A stretch of 64,000 nucleotides of DNA, from NCBI RefSeq assembly GCF_003688895.1, contig NZ_REFV01000014.1, forward strand, positions 1 through 64,000. Direction: 5' to 3'. The DNA comes from Dokdonia sinensis (GTDB lineage Bacteria; Bacteroidota; Bacteroidia; Flavobacteriales; Flavobacteriaceae). The translations under genes and the position numbers were made by a program. The stretch's first letter is position 1. Every line of letters begins with the position of its first letter. Below the pieces are notes generated by a model that was not told the DNA's origin, did not search any database, and saw only the letters and a list, made by a program, of their open reading frames with translations. Positions 15,776 through 23,278 of this stretch are shown here, one piece after another.

Positions 15776-16468
15776 ATGAAAACTGTCAAAATACTTTATC
15801 TCACAATCATCGCAATAGCGTTTACAATAAGTGCAAACGCTCAAGACTGTAGCACCTTCTATCCATTTTCTGAAGGCGTTAGCTGGGAAATAACAAGTTA
15901 CGGCAAGAAAGGAAAAATCGAAGCCGTTACAAACTATAATGTTTCTCAAGTAAGGTCAGAAGGCTCAGAAGAAATAGCAACGTTTCAAACAAAAGTTTCT
16001 GACAAAAAAGGAGAGGTCATCGTAGAGGGTGGTTACGACGTAAAATGCTTTGGAGACACCGTTTCCATAGACTTTAAGTCGCTTATGAATGCTATGATGG
16101 CACAGCAATATGGAGAAATGGATGTGACTTTTACAGGAACTGACATCAACCTTCCTAACAATCTTACTGTGGGTCAAGAACTAGATGATGCCGATATGAA
16201 AATGAATATGAATATGGGAGGCATCGGTATGAACATAAACGTGGCAATGACTGATCGCAAGGTAATTGCTCAAGAAAGTGTGACCACTCCCGCAGGCACC
16301 TTTGACTGTTATGTTCTTACGTATACAACAAATGTAAAAACGGTGATGTCTCGTTCCTTTTCAGGAAAACAATGGATTGCCCCTGGAGTAGGGATGGTTA
16401 AACAGGAAGATTATAACAAGAAGGGAAAAGTGACGAGTAGTAGTGAATTGACAGCTTTTTCAAAATAG
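15776..16468 (+). CDS. TapB/DUF3108-like secreted protein, copy 2
   Basis: 230 residues from the ATG at 15776, which gives the signal peptide MKTVKILYLTIIAIAFTISANAQ. The mature part begins DCSTFYPFSEG and carries TTPAGTFDCYVLTYT and QWIAPGVGMVKQED, matching copy 1 at 12897 almost motif for motif (also DRKVxAxESV just before). A Met/Asn-rich stretch (MKMNMNMGGIGMNINV) is specific to this copy. It follows its own terminator-bounded upstream region, so it is probably a separate transcription unit. Confidence 0.75.
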   Translation: MKTVKILYLTIIAIAFTISANAQDCSTFYPFSEGVSWEITSYGKKGKIEAVTNYNVSQVRSEGSEEIATFQTKVSDKKGEVIVEGGYDVKCFGDTVSIDFKSLMNAMMAQQYGEMDVTFTGTDINLPNNLTVGQELDDADMKMNMNMGGIGMNINVAMTDRKVIAQESVTTPAGTFDCYVLTYTTNVKTVMSRSFSGKQWIAPGVGMVKQEDYNKKGKVTSSSELTAFSK

Positions 16469-16504
16469 TCGGTAATCGAAGATTAATATAAATCGCTATA
16501 AATC

Positions 16505-16538
16505 ATCACAGGTGCGGAATTAATTCCGCACCTGTGAT
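16505..16538. terminator. Perfect 34-bp palindrome, bidirectional terminator
   Basis: A 17-bp perfect inverted repeat with no loop bases (left arm ATCACAGGTGCGGAATT, centre at 16521/16522), between the convergent TapB-like and lipB genes; it is flanked by AT-rich DNA on both sides. Confidence 0.8.
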
Positions 16539-16539
16539 T

Positions 16540-17253
16540 TTAGGATGCTACGTTCTCCAAAAACTCTGCCTCAAAAAGGGCTTTAAAATGTTTAAGAAGC
16601 TTAGCTTTCACTTCCGTTTCATCTGCTTTGGCAGTTCCTAGCTCTACATTTAGGGAAGTCACCGCTTTGTCTTTAATGCCACAGGGAATCATAAGGTCAA
16701 AATAGCCCAAGTCCGCATTTACATTAAACGCAAATCCGTGCATCGTCACCCAGCGACTGGCACGAACGCCCAGGGCACAAATTTTTCTAGCAAAAGGTGT
16801 TCCTACGTCAAACCACACTCCAGTTTCCCCAGGCGATCGTTCGGCTTTTAGTCCATATTCGGCAAGGGTGAGGATAACCATTTCTTCCAGAAGTCTCAGG
16901 TACTTATGGATATCTGTAAAGAAGTTTGCAAGGTCTAATATGGGGTAGCCTACAATTTGGCCAGGACCGTGGTAAGTAATATCACCACCACGATTAATTT
17001 TATAAAAGCTTGCATTTTTTTCGGCCAGTTCTTTTTCGCTGACAAGCAAATTAGACAAGTCTCCACTTTTACCCAGCGTAAACACATGTGGATGTTCTAC
17101 AAGCAATAAATAATTAGGAGTTTCCAAGCCAGCATCCTCTCTTCTATTCTTGATTTTAGTGTCTAGAATTTCCTTAAAAAGTTTTTCCTGGTAGTCCCAA
17201 GTTTCTTTGTAATCCTTGTTTCCAAGGTCTAGTAAAATGATGTTTTTATTCAC
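16540..17253 (-). CDS. lipB: Octanoyl-[acyl-carrier-protein]:protein N-octanoyltransferase
   Basis: 237 residues. Moves octanoyl groups from ACP to lipoyl domains (GcvH, E2 subunits), the first step of lipoate synthesis. Seen: the family signature RGGDITYHGPGQIVGYPILD (about 88-107), the catalytic lysine (K157 in ARKICALG) and the catalytic cysteine (C191 in MIPCGIKDKAVTSL). The start is a GTG at 17253; the N-terminus MNKNIILLDLGNKDYKETW fits the family, so GTG is well supported. A TATCTTTG -7 box ends only 4 bp upstream, so the message may be leaderless. A target, GcvH, is encoded at 27666. Confidence 0.95.
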   Translation of the reverse strand: MNKNIILLDLGNKDYKETWDYQEKLFKEILDTKIKNRREDAGLETPNYLLLVEHPHVFTLGKSGDLSNLLVSEKELAEKNASFYKINRGGDITYHGPGQIVGYPILDLANFFTDIHKYLRLLEEMVILTLAEYGLKAERSPGETGVWFDVGTPFARKICALGVRASRWVTMHGFAFNVNADLGYFDLMIPCGIKDKAVTSLNVELGTAKADETEVKAKLLKHFKALFEAEFLENVAS

Positions 17254-17257
17254 AGTA

Positions 17258-17265
17258 CAAAGATA
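17258..17265 (-). promoter_or_regulatory. Candidate -7 box (TATCTTTG) of lipB
   Basis: Minus-strand TATCTTTG, a full match to TAnnTTTG, only 4 bp upstream of the GTG start of lipB. A start site a few bases further would leave almost no 5' leader. Confidence 0.45.
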
Positions 17266-17308
17266 AGGAATTCAGTTTGCAGTAGCAGGTTTAAGTAGTA
17301 CTCCAGAA

Positions 17309-17335
17309 AAAACCCTCCTTATTAAGGAGGGTTTT
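17309..17335 (-). terminator. Stem-loop terminator of the lipoprotein gene
   Basis: AAAACCCTCCTT and AAGGAGGGTTTT form a perfect 12-bp stem with a 3-nt loop, 20 bp downstream of the lipoprotein stop; U-rich 3' side on the minus strand. Confidence 0.85.
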
Positions 17336-17354
17336 GTTATATAGTTCAGAAAAA

Positions 17355-18197
17355 TCACTCCTTTTCTAATACGATATCAATATCATTGAGCAAACCTTCC
17401 TTATCATCCATAAGGGTTTTCCAGTCTACTTTAAAGATAACTGTTTTTCCATCCTCAGAGACTGTAGCTCCCTCTTGTGATACCGAAACCACCTTACGAG
17501 GAAAAACATATTCTAAGGTCATATAAGACTGTTCCAGCTGGGAAGTAAATTCACCCATCATTTGATCCATCATCATTTCCATTCCTAACGGTTCTTCTCC
17601 TTGACTTTGCTCTTCCGTTTCCTCATCCATTAACTCTTCCATACCTTCTTGCACTTGTTCCTTTGCTCTAGCAGGGTCTCTACGACTAAATGTAGTTCCA
17701 TCATAAGCGTACAACACCTTATCCAGTGACATCAAATCATCTGCTGGATTTGGAGCTTCATCGGGGTTTTTAGATTCAGTTTTAGCCTTATTCAACACAT
17801 CAGAAACTTCGTAAGCTACACGTTCTATATCGCTAAATTCAGAAAAACGTTTTTCTACGTTGATATAAAATTCACTAGTGGTCTCATCCATTTTCATGTT
17901 AAGTGTAAAATCTTTAAGACGTTCAATTTTTAACCGCTCTTCTGTAGGTAGCGCCGCAATACTATCTTTATACAACTCCAGAATTTCTGAAAAGACAATA
18001 GTTGTATCCTTTTTCTTTAATTCCTTATTAGTGTCTACCGGGCGACCTTCACTGGCAATTTGTAAAATAGAAGACATATCTATTGCTGTGGTATATGTGC
18101 CTCCCATTTGCTCATTAAAGACAATACGTTCATTTACACTACAACTCGCCACACACATAAGAACGACTACAGCTAGGCCTAGGAATAAATTCTTCAT
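17355..18197 (-). CDS. Lipoprotein of unknown function
   Basis: 280 residues with a lipoprotein signal (MKNLFLGLAVVVLMCVASC, Cys19). The mature part is rich in charged residues and has no recognised domain. A Glu/Met-rich low-complexity segment (about 190-215; MDEETEEQSQGEEPLGMEMM) sits before a conserved-looking C-terminal part (LEYVFPRKVVSVS ... VIFKVDWKTLMD). It begins 13 bp after the stop of the Pmp3-type gene on the same strand, so the two are likely an operon ending at the 17309 hairpin. Confidence 0.7.
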   Translation of the reverse strand: MKNLFLGLAVVVLMCVASCSVNERIVFNEQMGGTYTTAIDMSSILQIASEGRPVDTNKELKKKDTTIVFSEILELYKDSIAALPTEERLKIERLKDFTLNMKMDETTSEFYINVEKRFSEFSDIERVAYEVSDVLNKAKTESKNPDEAPNPADDLMSLDKVLYAYDGTTFSRRDPARAKEQVQEGMEELMDEETEEQSQGEEPLGMEMMMDQMMGEFTSQLEQSYMTLEYVFPRKVVSVSQEGATVSEDGKTVIFKVDWKTLMDDKEGLLNDIDIVLEKE

Positions 18198-18210
18198 TAT
18201 TTATGTTTTG

Positions 18211-18369
18211 TTATTTATTTGGATTGTTAAGTATTACAAGTGCGGCAATAATACCAGGCACCCATCCACAGAGCCAAAGTAAGAAAACAATAAGAATAGA
18301 CCCACATCCTTTCCCGATTACTGCAAGCGGAGGGAAAAATATGGCAAGAAGCACACGCCAGAAACTCAT
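18211..18369 (-). CDS. Pmp3/YqaE family small membrane protein
   Basis: A 52-residue frame beginning MSFWRVLLAIFFPPLAVIG. It shows the family layout: a first hydrophobic helix with FFPPLAV, a short loop GKGCGS, and a second helix with the diagnostic WLCGWVPGIIAAL, ending NNPNK. Members are two-span inner-membrane proteolipids linked to salt and cold stress in yeast, plants and bacteria. It was found by reading the minus strand; it is shorter than 60 residues. It is followed 13 bp later by the lipoprotein gene. Confidence 0.9.
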   Translation of the reverse strand: MSFWRVLLAIFFPPLAVIGKGCGSILIVFLLWLCGWVPGIIAALVILNNPNK

Positions 18370-18482
18370 TTTTGATTGATTTAATATTCGCCCTTGTAAA
18401 GAACGAGTTGATTGATTTATTTTTATAGGTCGTCGCCTTATGAGAATTGTTACAAGTATTTCATTTCTCGAGAGGCAGTCAC

Positions 18483-18490
18483 TATCTTTG
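18483..18490 (+). promoter_or_regulatory. Candidate -7 box (TATCTTTG) of lysS
   Basis: TATCTTTG, 19 bp before the preferred ATG of lysS. It lies inside the longer in-frame extension that would begin at 18447, which argues for the 18510 start. Confidence 0.5.
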
Positions 18491-18509
18491 CCGCTTCAAA
18501 ACTTACTGT

Positions 18510-20204
18510 ATGCAACTGTCAGAACAAGAACAAGTACGCCGTCAAAAATTATCCCGCTTGCGCGAAATAGGAATCAACCCCTATCCAGCAGCGCTATATC
18601 CTGTTACTCACGCTTCCGCGAAAGCGAAAAAAGACTACTCCGAAGGTGAAAAGGTAGTAATGGCAGGACGTTTAATGTCGCGACGCATACAGGGAAATGC
18701 CTCCTTTGCCGAAATACAGGACGGAGAGGGACGCATACAGGTATATTTTAATCGCGACGAAATCTGCCCTGGAGAAGATAAGTCTAAATACAATGAGGTT
18801 TATAAAAAACTCCTAGACATAGGAGATTTTATAGGCATCGAAGGTGAAATGTTCACTACAAAAGTGGGCGAAAAGACCGTAATGGTAAAAAACTTCACCC
18901 TCCTGAGCAAATCCTTAAAACCACTACCATTACCTAAAACTGATGCCGAGGGAAATACCCACGACGGCTTTGTAGATGCAGAGATGCGCTATCGCCAGCG
19001 TTATGCAGACCTTGTGGTCAATCCGCACGTGAAGGAAGTTTTTGTAAAGCGCACAAAGCTTTTTAATGCGATGCGTAGCTTCTTTAACGAAGCTGGTTAT
19101 TTTGAGGTTGAAACGCCTATTCTCCAGCCTATCGCTGGAGGTGCTGCCGCGCGTCCTTTTGTGACTCACCACAACTCGCTGGATATGCCATTATATATGC
19201 GTATTGCGAATGAACTTTACCTCAAACGACTCATCGTGGGAGGTTTTGAAGGAGTTTATGAGTTCTCAAAAAACTTTAGAAATGAAGGGATGGATCGTAC
19301 GCACAATCCAGAGTTCACAGCGATGGAAATCTATGTAGCTTACAAGGACTACAACTGGATGATGGAGTTTTGTGAGCAATTGCTCGAGCATTGCGCGCTT
19401 GCCGTAAATGGCAAAACTAAGGCGACTTTTGGGAAGTACGAAGTAGATTTTAAAGCACCTTATGCCCGTGTTACGATGGCAGACAGCATAAAGCATTTTA
19501 CAGGTTTTGATATCCTAGAAAAAACCGAAGATGAGATACGCACCGCCGCACAAGAGATGGGTATCGAAGTTGACCAGACTATGGGCAAAGGGAAACTTAT
19601 AGATGAGATTTTTGGCGAGAAGTGTGAGGGAAATTATATCCAGCCTACGTTCATTACGGACTATCCTAAAGAAATGTCCCCGCTATGTAAAGAACACCGC
19701 GATAATCCAGAACTTACAGAACGTTTTGAGCTTATGGTATGTGGTAAAGAGATTGCAAATGCCTATTCAGAACTTAACGACCCGATAGACCAGCGCGAGC
19801 GTTTTGAAGCACAGCTTGAACTGGCAAAACGTGGTGATGACGAGGCTACCGCCTCTATAGATTATGATTTCTTGCGTTCCCTAGAATACGGAATGCCTCC
19901 TACTTCTGGAATGGGTATCGGGATGGATCGTCTTATTATGTTCCTTACCAATAACCAGTCTATACAAGAAGTGCTATTCTTCCCACAGATGAAACCTGAA
20001 AAGAAAGCGCTAGACCTTAACGAAAACGAAAAAGTCATTTATGACCTCCTTAAAAAGGAAAGCCCACAAGAACTTGGCGCACTTAAAACAGCTACTGGAT
20101 TAAGTAATAAGGGCTGGGATAAAGGAATAAAAGGACTAACGAAGTTAGGAGCTGCAAAGGTTTCTAAAACGGATGACGGATTGTTTGTGGCAAAGGCAGA
20201 GTAA
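18510..20204 (+). CDS. lysS: Lysyl-tRNA synthetase (class II)
   Basis: 564 residues from the ATG at 18510 (MQLSEQEQVRRQKL), preferred because the -7 box lies upstream of it and the N-terminus fits the family. Contains the OB-fold anticodon-binding domain (RIQGNASFAEIQDGEGRIQV), class II motif 2 (FRNEGMDRTHNPEFTAMEIY) and motif 3 (GMGIGMDRLIMFL). About 65 residues follow motif 3's end (NENEKVIYDLLKKESPQELG to the C-terminus), giving an enzyme longer than the roughly 505 residues of E. coli LysS; the tail looks like a small helical, winged-helix-like module. A one-mismatch dispersed palindrome is read as ASAKAKK near residue 37. Confidence 0.95.
   Translation: MQLSEQEQVRRQKLSRLREIGINPYPAALYPVTHASAKAKKDYSEGEKVVMAGRLMSRRIQGNASFAEIQDGEGRIQVYFNRDEICPGEDKSKYNEVYKKLLDIGDFIGIEGEMFTTKVGEKTVMVKNFTLLSKSLKPLPLPKTDAEGNTHDGFVDAEMRYRQRYADLVVNPHVKEVFVKRTKLFNAMRSFFNEAGYFEVETPILQPIAGGAAARPFVTHHNSLDMPLYMRIANELYLKRLIVGGFEGVYEFSKNFRNEGMDRTHNPEFTAMEIYVAYKDYNWMMEFCEQLLEHCALAVNGKTKATFGKYEVDFKAPYARVTMADSIKHFTGFDILEKTEDEIRTAAQEMGIEVDQTMGKGKLIDEIFGEKCEGNYIQPTFITDYPKEMSPLCKEHRDNPELTERFELMVCGKEIANAYSELNDPIDQRERFEAQLELAKRGDDEATASIDYDFLRSLEYGMPPTSGMGIGMDRLIMFLTNNQSIQEVLFFPQMKPEKKALDLNENEKVIYDLLKKESPQELGALKTATGLSNKGWDKGIKGLTKLGAAKVSKTDDGLFVAKAE
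18611..18626. repeat. Degenerate copy of the dispersed palindrome in lysS
   Basis: CGCTTCCGCGAAAGCG, one mismatch to the consensus, in the AFAKA frame (reads ASAKA). Confidence 0.7.
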
Positions 20205-20352
20205 GTACTTGGTTAGTCCGCTTGCGCGAAAACGCAATCACGGTCTGAGTGCACTCACTTTTAACAAAAGCTGTTTAGTCAAATCAAAATTATGATTGTA
20301 AATATTGGGACTGGATGTGATTTACTGAGCTTCACTAAAATAAGATGGATTT

Positions 20353-22611
20353 ATGATTCTTAAAATGAATAGGATATACGCTCAACTTTTAACTATTATA
20401 GTTATCATCACTTTATTCTCTTGTAAGCAGGAGGATAAGGTTGTTGTTGTAGATGACAAAGCACCAATAGGAAGCACAAAAAAGATGGTGGACGAATTAA
20501 AATCCATCGCACTCGATGAGAGTAATATTAATATATGGCACTTGAATAAATTGAGGGCTAATGCTATTGATAACAGCCTCAAAACAACCCAAGATCCAGG
20601 ACAATTTATAAGCCTCACTTTCAAATCTGGAACAGAATGGCTCAATTCTGGTAATTATGACCTAGCTATAGAAAGATTCAGTTCTATCCTAGCCTATGTA
20701 GAGAACAGAAAGATGAAACTTCCAGAAGATGCTTCTTACACGATAAAAGAGATGTTAGGAATGGCATATTTACGCAAAGCTGAGATTGAAAACTGTTTAC
20801 AGAATCACAATGCCTTCTCGTGCATTGTTCCTATAGAAAAAGAGGGGCAGCATGTTAAAAGAGATGGCGCCGAAAATGCACTCAAAATTTTTAGAGATCT
20901 GCTCAGTCTTAAAGATGCAAAATGGCAAACAAAATGGTTGTATAATATCACCCACATGACTTTGGGAAGTTATCCCTCTGGAGTAGAGAAAGAATATTTA
21001 ATAAGTGAATCTATATTCAAATCTGATGTAAACATCCCTAGATTTAACGACGTTGCAATGTCTCTAGGAGTAGCCGTAAATGATATTTCTGGAAGTGTTG
21101 TAATGGATGATTTTAATAATGATGGTTATCTAGATCTCATGGTGAGCTCCTATGGCCTTAATGACCAACTACGCTACTTTCAGAATGACACAAAAGGTGG
21201 ATTTACTGACCGCACGGAAACCTCTGGACTCAATGGACTTTGGAGTGGATTAAATATGGTCCAAGCAGATTATGATAATGACGGATGGATAGACGTTTTG
21301 GTCCTGCGTGGAGCTTGGCTCGGTAAGGATGGTAATCATCCTAATTCTTTACTTAGAAATAATGGTGATGGTACTTTTAAGGATGTGACAAGGGAGAGTG
21401 ATCTCTACACCAAGTATCCAAGTCAAACGGCTAGTTGGGCAGATTTTAACAATGATGGATGGATTGACCTATTTATAGGTAATGAACATACTCAAAACAA
21501 TAAGGCTCCTAGTCAACTGTTTCAAAACAATGGAGACGGCACCTTCACAAATGTCGCTCTAGAAAAAGGCATCGCTCTAGAGCATTTTATTAAAGGCTGT
21601 GTATGGGGAGATTATAATAACGATGGCCTTCCAGACCTCTATGTTTCTTTAATAAATGAAGAAAACAAGCTTTTTAAAAATGGTGGTCCCGATAAGGATT
21701 TTAAATTTACAGACGAGGCTCTAACTTCCAAGACTAGCGGACCCGAACGCAGTTTTCCTTGTCTCTTTTTTGATTTTAATCAGGACGGATGGGAAGATAT
21801 ATTTGTAAGTGGTTTTGACTTTGGACAGTTTGAATCTGCTGCAGGCGAAGTTGCTAAAGATTATCTGGGACTACCTCACAAAGCAGAACTTCCAAAACTA
21901 TATGAAAACAATAGGGACGGAACATTTAAAGATATAACTACTAGTGCTAATATTGATAAGGTGCTATTTACTATGGGTTGTAATTTTGGCGATCTTAATA
22001 ATGACGGCTTTCCTGATTTATATGCCGCTACCGGAACACCTGATTTTAGAGCAATAATCCCAAATAGGATGTTCTTAAACAGCGCAGGTAAGGAATTTTT
22101 AGATGTAACATCTGCAGGAGGATTTGGTCATTTACAAAAAGGTCACGGTGTTGCCTTTGGAGACCTAGATAGTGATGGTGACCAAGATGTGTATAATGTT
22201 CTCGGAGGATCCTACGATGGAGATAACTTTATGAATACATTATACCTTAACCCAGGAAATGAGAATAACTGGCTCAAACTAAAACTTATAGGTACTACTT
22301 CCAATAAAGCAGCAATAGGAGCTAGAGTAAAAGTAACCGCAGTCAACAAACAGGGTCTTGAGCGAGATTTTTACAGAACAGTTAATTCAGGAGGGAGTTT
22401 TGGAGCAAATCCTCTATTGATTGAATTAGGTCTTGAGAAATATGATAAAATTGTCAGTATCGAGATAAAATGGCCAGGGGACACAGCTTCACAAATCTTA
22501 GAGGATGTCGAAATCAACAGCTATATAAAAGTAATACAAGGAAATGAACAAACTGAGGTTATGAAGATAGCTCCCCTTGACTTTAATAAAAGTGAACATA
22601 AGCACAGTTAA
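20353..22611 (+). CDS. FG-GAP/VCBS-repeat lipoprotein with C-terminal ASPIC/UnbV domain
   Basis: 752 residues (or 748 if started at the in-frame ATG 20365). Lipoprotein signal MNRIYAQLLTIIVIITLFSC, then a helical, TPR-like region to about residue 230. Seven or more FG-GAP type calcium-binding repeats follow: DFNNDGYLDLMVSS, DYDNDGWIDVLVLRG, DFNNDGWIDLFIG, DYNNDGLPDLYVSL, DFNQDGWEDIFVSG, DLNNDGFPDLYAATG, DLDSDGDQDVYNVLGG. The last ~100 residues (NWLKLKLIGTTSNKAAIGAR ... SIEIKWPG) are the ASPIC/UnbV module seen in CRTAC1-like proteins. Probably a cell-surface beta-propeller. Preceded by 148 bp with a decayed palindrome copy just after lysS. Confidence 0.85.
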   Translation: MILKMNRIYAQLLTIIVIITLFSCKQEDKVVVVDDKAPIGSTKKMVDELKSIALDESNINIWHLNKLRANAIDNSLKTTQDPGQFISLTFKSGTEWLNSGNYDLAIERFSSILAYVENRKMKLPEDASYTIKEMLGMAYLRKAEIENCLQNHNAFSCIVPIEKEGQHVKRDGAENALKIFRDLLSLKDAKWQTKWLYNITHMTLGSYPSGVEKEYLISESIFKSDVNIPRFNDVAMSLGVAVNDISGSVVMDDFNNDGYLDLMVSSYGLNDQLRYFQNDTKGGFTDRTETSGLNGLWSGLNMVQADYDNDGWIDVLVLRGAWLGKDGNHPNSLLRNNGDGTFKDVTRESDLYTKYPSQTASWADFNNDGWIDLFIGNEHTQNNKAPSQLFQNNGDGTFTNVALEKGIALEHFIKGCVWGDYNNDGLPDLYVSLINEENKLFKNGGPDKDFKFTDEALTSKTSGPERSFPCLFFDFNQDGWEDIFVSGFDFGQFESAAGEVAKDYLGLPHKAELPKLYENNRDGTFKDITTSANIDKVLFTMGCNFGDLNNDGFPDLYAATGTPDFRAIIPNRMFLNSAGKEFLDVTSAGGFGHLQKGHGVAFGDLDSDGDQDVYNVLGGSYDGDNFMNTLYLNPGNENNWLKLKLIGTTSNKAAIGARVKVTAVNKQGLERDFYRTVNSGGSFGANPLLIELGLEKYDKIVSIEIKWPGDTASQILEDVEINSYIKVIQGNEQTEVMKIAPLDFNKSEHKHS

Positions 22612-22894
22612 TGTTTTTCCCAATGTCATTTTTTACTAAAAAATAATCGAGGAACGATCAGGTATTCCTTCAATTAAAAAAGTAGCTCATAATACAGAAA
22701 CATTTTTAAAGAGGTAGGGCGAGTGTAGAACAATTTATTTCAATAATTAATTACTTATTATCATTTATCCACACAAATTTTCAGAATTATAAAATAATTT
22801 TGTCTAATTCGATCCTACACAAATTAAAAGCATTATAAATTCTGTTTTAAGCATCTACAAGTAAGGTTCCTACATAATTGCGGACTGAGCGTGT

Positions 22895-23278
22895 ATGAAA
22901 ACTAAAAATCAAATCATCTTTGACGGAGAATGCAATCTTTGTAATGGTGTAGTAGGATGGCTGCTTAAGTTTGCTCCTAAGCAATATTTTGAGTTTATAC
23001 CCTTTCAATCTCCTAAAGGACAACAAATTCTTTTAAAAATCGGAAAATCTACCGAGCAATTGGATACTGTTATACTCATAGACCCCGATGGATATCACAC
23101 CCATAGCGATGGTTTTCTCAGAATTGTTTCAAAAATCCCTAGGTGGCAACGAGTCGCCGCATTACTTGCATTTATTCCGAGAATGTTTAGGGACTACGTT
23201 TATCGCACGGCTTCACGCAATCGAGTTAGATGGTTTGGAAAGTCTAAAACCTGTACTATAAATTTACAACGCCCCTAG
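22895..23278 (+). CDS. DCC family (DUF393) thiol-disulfide oxidoreductase
   Basis: 127 residues. Opens with IIFDGECNLCNGVVGWLL, which carries the family's DGxCxxC motif; the CxxC is the putative redox pair. Later blocks (EFIPFQSPKGQQIL, YRTASRNRVRWFGK) fit the family too. No signal peptide, so probably cytoplasmic. Its TAG stop and the TAG stop of the convergent remB gene share the same CTAG tetranucleotide (overlap 23275-23278). The 283 bp upstream are AT-rich and show no gene. Confidence 0.85.
   Translation: MKTKNQIIFDGECNLCNGVVGWLLKFAPKQYFEFIPFQSPKGQQILLKIGKSTEQLDTVILIDPDGYHTHSDGFLRIVSKIPRWQRVAALLAFIPRMFRDYVYRTASRNRVRWFGKSKTCTINLQRP

Noticed and set aside
20205-20352. A 23-codon frame between lysS and the FG-GAP gene
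   Set aside because: Too short, no ribosome-binding context or similarity; the gap holds only a decayed palindrome.
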